Shown one piece after another: positions 57,674-64,000 of a DNA stretch of 64,000 nucleotides. The notes beneath the pieces were generated by a model. It was given only the letters and a program-made list of their open reading frames with translations, was not told the origin of the DNA and searched no databases. The translations under genes were made by a program, and so were the position numbers. Each line of letters starts with the position of its first letter. The stretch's first letter is position 1. The DNA is from Umbilicaria muhlenbergii (Eukaryota; Ascomycota; Lecanoromycetes; Umbilicariales; Umbilicariaceae): assembly GCA_000611775.1 (NCBI GenBank), contig KK106982.1:5877736-5941735 (forward strand), given 5' to 3'.

Positions 57674-60600
57674 ATGGCTTCGAACGTAGCTCCGCCGACG
57701 AGCTCCTCTATGGACCATGGGAATCTGGAAGGAAGAATTGTTGCTGTGCGGTTGCCTATACTAGACTCAAGGCAACCACTGCCCGAGCGAGGGCGAGGAC
57801 GTATGACTGAACCGGAACATCCCGAAGTAGTCTCTTCCGAACCGCCATCATTCACCCTCGCCTCTACAAGCGGGAGCTTCGCACGCGTGAATGTGAACTG
57901 CAAGTCAAACATCGGGGAGAAAGAGCAGCTGGCAGTCACCAAGCGATCAAATACGCGTGGTACAAGAGGACGGGGTGATCCGCGAAATGAGGGGATGAGG
58001 AGAGCGAGAGCACGATTTGAGCAACAGCGGATGACACAACAAGAACAAGTGTGTGATCAGTCGAACTCAATGATGGCAAGGGAGCATACCGTCATTCTGC
58101 GTGGACGCGGTCAGTCGAGATTCGTTCCGAGCGGCGCTGGAGAAACCCCAGATAATTCACCCGCGCTTCCTCGTAACCCGACCATTAATCAGCATCATCC
58201 GCTTACGTCTCCGGCCCAGAGACGTACGCAAGCGAACGGTCAAGCCATCATGATCCATGGACCGCCTTCTTCGACTGGACGACGGAACAACATCTTTCAG
58301 CGGCCGTCACCTCTATCACCCAGCGCCACAATGCAAGGAATGCAGAGCGGTCCAGTCATGCGACGTCCTGACGATTGGACGCACTGGGTCGAGCTCAGTG
58401 TGAAGTTGTTCGGGCTTCCAGCGAATGTTACCACACGTGATATATGGAGGTGCTTGAGTAAGGAAGGTTCCATACTGACCATCGAGCTGTATGAAGACAG
58501 CAGAGGAAACCGAGAGGGAAAGGGCCGCGTTCGCTTTTCGTGAGTGCAACACCATTGACGGTTTTGACCGCCCATTCTGGCTAATTGGGCTTTAGTCCAC
58601 CGCCTGCGAAGCCTTTTTGGCAGGCTGGGCCGTATCCACTACAACTTACGGGCACAACCGTGACTACTGCTATCCGGCTTGAGCTAGAGTACCCGAGAAG
58701 AACGTTCTTACATCCCAGTCCGGTCAAGGAACAGTTCAAGTATCCTGAGATCATGGTAAGCGCCCTGAACATGGTCACCACTCCATAGACTAATTCGGCT
58801 TACTGCTAGGCCATGCACGCTGAATCCATCGACTTCGGCTTCATATACGATGCCAACACGATGATGGGAATGTACCGAGTGGCTCCTACCCCGCAATTCG
58901 GGCTCACTTTCCGTCTCAATATGCTACGTCGTGAAATCGAGGTGCAATTCCAGCTGCTTATACGAGACGGACGTACACGACCTCTAGCTACAAGCGCTCA
59001 ATCAAGATCTTCTGCAAACATCGGAAAGCACAATCGAACAGAGATATATCGCTTTCGAGTTCCATTTGCCCAGCTCCAAATAGTCCACGAGATGCAGACA
59101 GAAGAGGGCCATAATGTGCTTGTTATCCCGATGGATAATCCTCCTAACTTCTACCGGAAAGTGAACGAGTTAGACACTCATGAAGATGACGCCACATTCT
59201 GGAATATCAATGATTCTTGGTATCGTCAGACCGATATTGTGTATGCACCACATCATCTCAAGTCGGCAACCTTGACTTTGAAAAAGACTAGGCCCATTAT
59301 CGATATTGGCCGCTGGATCACGTATCGCTTCGTTTTTGATATGACCAAGAATGAGGGCTCAACATACGCCTTGATATGCAAGGCCCTACGCGACTACAAC
59401 GTGGAAGTACTACCTTTTCCGGATTTCAAGGTGGTAACAGATAGAGAGCCAGCTGTTTGGGAGTACATCGACAAGCCAATCAGTCGACAAAGAAGAACCG
59501 GAAATCTTCTGGATGAGCTGATCATAGACTCGGTGCCACTACTGTCCTTCCCAGTTCGTTACCAGCTTGAAGTTTGCATCTCGCAGGGATGTCTCAACGA
59601 GCACAACCTCACACGCGATTTTGTTACCAAGCTTATGGCTATGGACGACACAAACGCGCAAGACGTACTTGAGTATGTTGCAAATCAAAAGTCACGCATC
59701 TACGACCCGATGGAGATATTTGACATCAAGGTCGTCAGAGGTACGGCGTCAAGACTCAAGATTCCGTACTATTGTGCCTATACTCGGTCAGCCACAATTA
59801 CGCCGAGCACAGTCTACTACAATACGCCTACTGTTGAGACATCAAATCGAGTAGTGCGACAGTACTCTGAGTATGCTGACCGATTTCTCCGTGTCCGTTT
59901 CACCGATGAGAAGTTCCAGGCAAGTAGCGTCCACCACTGGCCTAAGTCATGACTAACGGAAACAAGGGGAGAATCAACTCCACGGAAGCAGACACAAATA
60001 ACGAAGTCTTTACTCGCATCAAGCGCGTAATGGCTAATGGCATTACCATTGGTGACAGACACTTCGAGTTCTTAGCTTTCGGCAATTCGCAGTTCAGAGA
60101 GCATGGCGCTTATTTCTTTGCTCCTCTTCCACACCTTACAGCGGAAGGCATTCGAAGATGGATGGGCAGTTTCAGAGACATCAAGGTCATAGCGAAGCAT
60201 GCTGCCCGCTTAGGCCAATGCTTTTCAACTACAAGAGCTATCAATGGTACCAAGGTCATACTCGTGGAGATTACAGACATTAATCGCAACGGGTATTGCT
60301 TCACCGACGGGGTGGGCAAGATTTCTAGATTTCTTGCACAGCTGGCTGCTTCCGAACTTGGTGTTGCTAATCCATCAGGCGAGCCTCCTTCAGCGTTTCA
60401 ATTCCGAGTGGGAGGCTGCAAAGGGGTCCTTACGGTATGGCCAGATGCCAAGATGCGGGAAATCCACATTCGTCCAAGCCAGTACAAGTTCCCAGCTAGT
60501 CACGAGGGTCTGGAAATTATCCGCTGGTCCCAGTTTACAACAGCGAGCCTCAACAGGCAGTTGATCCTTGTTCTCTCAGCTTTAGGGGTTCCAGATGATG

Positions 60601-63213
60601 TCTTTGTCAACAAGCTCAAGGAGCAGCTGTCAAACCTCGAACAAGCTATGACAGATGATAAGATGGCCTTGGGTTTATTGCAGAGACAAGTTGATCCGAA
60701 TCAGATGACTCTGACCCTTTCTAGCATGGTATTGGAGGGGTTTCAGAAGGCCAAGGAGCCGTTCATGATATCGCTCTTGCAGCTTTGGCGAGCTTGGTCC
60801 ATCAAATACCTCAAAGAAAAAGCGAAGATCCTGATTGAAGAGGGTGCATTTCTTCTTGGCTGTGTCGATGAGAGTGGGACGCTCAAAGGCCATTTCAATC
60901 ACATAAAAACACCCGGCCCTGAGGCTCCACTTAAGGAGAGAATCGAAGCTCTGCCGGAGATCTTCGTCCAGTTATCGAAGGGCCCTGATGGTCAACCCAA
61001 GGTTATTGAGGGACCAATATTGTTAGGACGAAATCCTTCCTTGCACCCAGGGGATCTTCGAGTTGTCCGTGGGGTCGATGTACAAGCACTTCATCATTTA
61101 GTGGATGTCGTGGTAATGCCGCAGACCGGTGACAGGGACATCTCTAGTATGTGCTCTGGCGGTGATCTCGATGGCGATGATTACCTCGTCATGTGGGACA
61201 AAGATCTCTTGCCAGATGAATGGAATCATGAACCAATGGACTACACCCCTCCCAAGCCTCTAGAGCTGGACCGAGATGTGACAACGAACGACATCACGTC
61301 CTTTTTCGTGACGTACATGAAAAATGATACGTTACCACGTATTGCCAATAACCACCAAGCGCTTGCTGACTTCATGGACGAGGGAGTGAAAGATCAGAAA
61401 TGTAAGCATAACTTCAGGGATAGGCTAGATCGTCACTAACAATTTGACAGGTCTCAAACTGGCTGCCCTTCATTCTATGGCAGTCGACTACGTTAAGACT
61501 GGCCACCCAGCACGCATGCCGTCGGAGCTTCGGTGCCGGAAGTGGCCGCACTTTATGGAGAAGGACCACAAACCGAAGGAGCAGATTTACGTCTCGAAAA
61601 AGGTATTGGGACAGCTCTACGATCAAGTCGAACGCGTAGACTTTGTCCCTGTCTTCGATTATCCATTCGACAGGCGTATCCTGGACGCCTACAAGCTTGA
61701 ACCAAACACGGTTGAAGATGCCGCGGAGTTAAAGAAGCAATATGATGCGGCAATGCGTCGCATCATGGCGCAGCACGATATTGCGACAGAGTTCGAAGTC
61801 TGGGCTACTTTTGTGCTGCACCATGCGAACCAGGGCAAGGACTACAAATTTCACGAGGAAATGGGCGAGATCTCAGGTGCACTCAAAGATCGTTTCCGGA
61901 CTGCTTGCTACGAGAAGGCAGGTAGCAAAGACTTTGAGGTCATGGGTCCATTTGTGGCCGCCATGTACAAAGTTACACAGGAAGATATGGCCCGGGCACT
62001 GGAAGAATGCAATCAAACGAAGATGGTCGGTGGTCAAGAGAAGAAGGTAAGGAGGATGATTGCAAAAAATATGCCATTGATGAGCTTTCCGTGGCTCTTC
62101 CACGGTATTCTCGGGAAGATTGCCAATGGAGAACTTCGACAGAGAACAGGTGAAATGGTTGATACAACGGCAGTGGTTCAGGGCGAGCCTAAGAAGACCA
62201 CGCCGAAGCGGAATCGTATTGGGCTTGGGATAATGGACGCCGATGATACGTTGCTAACAGCCGAGGGTGTGATACATCGTGGTGAGGCCCTTGAGCTGTT
62301 CCATCACGGTGATGAGGCTTCGGGCGCCCAAGGAGGCCAATGTATCACCTCGGATATGCTGGACGACCTAGAGAAAGCAACATCTCCCAAAGCAGCGATG
62401 AGCGTTCACAATGAGTCCGGCGTCCTCGAGGCCCCAGCTGGCTATGATACGCAGGCAGTTCCCAACCACCCCGACAGGCTCGTTAATATCGGCGCGGGCG
62501 ATGCGGGACATGCGGACAATGATCTCCTTATTGACTTTGGCATGGCTGCGGAGGAAACCATATCCCCTCTCCCAACCCTGAAGCTTACCCCGAGTCCATC
62601 CTCACAGCTTCTCGATCTGGATATGGGCGAAGACCAACTTATCGATGTTCCCCGTTCCTCAAAAGCCACCCCTACCGTCTCAACAGCCTCACATACGTCT
62701 CCGTCTGTAGACGAAATGCTCGGCGGAGATATCGACATGGAGCTCTCGAGTGCCAGCGCTGACCTCTATCCCATGAGCATCAGCTCCGATAACGCGGCCT
62801 TGGATACCCCGCAAGAAGACGAGGCAGACCTAACCCCATCCAGTCATTCTCCTATGGCCAGTCTGGTCGAAGTTCTGTCCACCCCACGGCCGATTCAACT
62901 TAGTCCATCAGCGAAAGCATTTGTCCCAAGTGCACCCGGGAGCCGGGCGGACGAGCTCATCCATATCTATCCTGACGATCCTCGATCGATGGAGCATATT
63001 ACTACTCAGACCGCTAACCTCAATTTTCTCGAGGGGACTGAAAATCTTGACGAGTGGATCAGTAAGCACGGCGACGTTAGTGATGACGAGGTTGTGAAGG
63101 ATGCATCGGTTGACGGTAGCGAATCCGACGAGAGGGAAATCGAGGTTCATCTCGATATCAAACCTTCGGCTTTGGAGCTGTTGGCCAGGATGGTGGGGAA
63201 TGATATTGAATGA
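57674..63213 (+). CDS. RNA-dependent RNA polymerase (RNA silencing, eukaryotic RdRP)
   Basis: Five exons: 57674-58539, 58596-58755, 58810-59919, 59967-61401, 61451-63213; 1777 aa. An Arg/Gly-rich disordered N-terminus (about 1-230) leads to an RRM-like segment (WVELSVKLFGLPANVTTRD), then the RdRP core: FGNSQFREHGAYFFA, YCFTDGVGKIS, RNPSLHPGDLRVVRGVD, and the catalytic double-psi-barrel loop SGGDLDGDDYLVMW (about residue 1110; three Asp for Mg2+). It makes dsRNA from single-stranded RNA for Dicer/Argonaute silencing; the RRM-like start suggests the Rdp1/SAD-1 class rather than QDE-1. A 500-residue acidic Ser/Pro tail follows. Intron 59920-59966 is GC-AG (CAG/GCAAGT) with a TGACTAACG branch site. 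ATG at 57674; an upstream in-frame TTG is not used. Confidence 0.95.
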
Positions 63214-63599
63214 TATCGTTGGCTGGCTGGTTGCGGTACTTCTGAATCTGCCGCCTTTAGCGGGTGTTGGGCGATGCGACTAGCTTCAGATACCCTTGTC
63301 AATAGCTTCGCTGCGTAGTTGGATAGCGTTGTGGTTCAGGTCTGAGCATGTGGATTTGAAATATGGCGTTTTGTTGTTGTAGGTGTTTGCGACGTGTTAA
63401 ATCCAAAGTGCATAGGAAAGTTTGTTACACCACTGAAGTTGGTGTTCATTGACAGGGTATCTCATGTGACCAAGGCACGTAGCGCCATCTTCCCCCACCC
63501 TCCCTGAAAAGCCGACACGCGAGAGAAGCCCTCCCCTCATCCCAGGCGAGCATCTCACCTCCATCTAACCCCCATCCTCCCATCTAACTGTCCCCCCAA
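63214..63599. other. Spacer between convergent genes at the right end
   Basis: 386 bp of 3' flanks; from about 63480 the plus strand becomes almost pure pyrimidine. Confidence 0.5.
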
Positions 63600-64000
63600 T
63601 CACATGCCCCCCAATCTTCCCCACTCAGCCCCCACCTCCACCCCCCCATCCCTCCGAACCACCTTCCCCCGATCCCACTCCCTCCCCTCCCCCCGCCCCC
63701 TCCACACCAAATCTCCCTCCCCTTCCGCCTCTCTCCCTACACCGCCCCTCTCCCACTTCCTCACCTCCCCCTCACTAAACCCCGCCTCCCTCAACCTATC
63801 CGCCCCCAGCCTTTTCCAGCGCTCTCGATCCCGCAGAGCTTCGAGCGCTTGGTCCCAGTCGTCGTGGTCGGAGGAGGAGTTCGGGTGTACGTCGAGAGTA
63901 GGGTCGTAGGTTGGAGCGAAGTGGGTGTCGATTTTTGGGGTGGTGGTGAGGGCGCCGCGGCCGCGGGGGAGAGGGGGGTTTGCGGGGAGGAGATGTGTAT
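63600..64000 (-). CDS. Conserved fungal protein, 3' part only (cut by window end)
   Basis: The minus strand is open from the window end (codon starting at 63998) to a stop at 63600. The readable part has a conserved-looking core: KIDTHFAPTYDPTLDVHPN, DWDQALEALRDRERWKRLG, ADRLREAGFSEGEVRKWERG, GEGREWDRGKVV. This resembles a short conserved helical protein found across filamentous ascomycetes whose function I do not know. The plus-strand Ser/Pro-rich ORF over the same bases (63604-63909) is its shadow. Start and N-terminus lie outside the window, and introns upstream cannot be judged. Confidence 0.7.
   Translation of the reverse strand, partial: THLLPANPPLPRGRGALTTTPKIDTHFAPTYDPTLDVHPNSSSDHDDWDQALEALRDRERWKRLGADRLREAGFSEGEVRKWERGGVGREAEGEGDLVWRGRGEGREWDRGKVVRRDGGVEVGAEWGRLGGM

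Noticed and set aside
63604-63909. 101-aa plus-strand Ser/Pro-rich ORF
   Set aside because: The minus strand over the same bases reads a conserved-looking helical protein open to the window edge; the plus ORF is its shadow.

Overview
The window is nuclear DNA of a filamentous ascomycete, most likely a dothideomycete of the Capnodiales/Mycosphaerellales type. The evidence is compact multi-exon genes with 45-110 bp introns (GTAAGT-like donors, CTAAC/CTGAC branch sites, CAG/TAG acceptors), a mating-type locus between APN2 and SLA2 with a SMP/PH lipid-transfer gene beyond SLA2, and many full-length fungal housekeeping genes. All exon joins were worked out by hand from reading frame, splice signals and protein-family similarity. 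No RNA evidence was available.

Layout. 1-14 kb is the mating-type region: APN2 (left end cut), a minus-strand multi-exon gene of unknown function, a divergent six-exon 290-aa gene of unknown function, the alpha-box gene MAT1-1-1, a 2.6-kb gene-free stretch, then SLA2 (12 exons). No HMG-box gene (MAT1-2-1) is visible, so this looks like a MAT1-1 idiomorph of a self-sterile fungus. 14.5-31 kb carries NVJ2-like, REV3 (DNA polymerase zeta), SNX3, a CNNM/Mam3-like membrane protein and a CPSF6-like RNA-binding protein, all on the minus strand. 31-42 kb carries SSS1 (Sec61 gamma), a DCAF11/WDR23-like WD40 protein, the mitochondrial carrier RIM2, a 2EXR/F-box-like protein, the head-to-head ribosomal pair eL21/uS4, and SLU7. 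43-52 kb carries a coiled-coil protein, a two-Myb telobox protein (Tay1/Teb1-like), a small membrane protein, ribosomal eS4, aspartate-semialdehyde dehydrogenase and mitochondrial D-lactate dehydrogenase. 52.7-64 kb carries a large coiled-coil protein, an RNA-dependent RNA polymerase of the RNA-silencing type, and the end of a conserved fungal gene cut by the right edge.

The genes do not form one pathway. The only functional cluster is the mating-type locus with its usual flanks. The items most worth a second look are the two unrecognised genes beside MAT1-1-1, a probable GA-AG (mutated GT) last intron in the aspartate-semialdehyde dehydrogenase gene, a second missing donor in the large coiled-coil gene, a GC-AG intron in the RNA-dependent RNA polymerase, and a tandem duplication of the 3' end of the CNNM-like gene.
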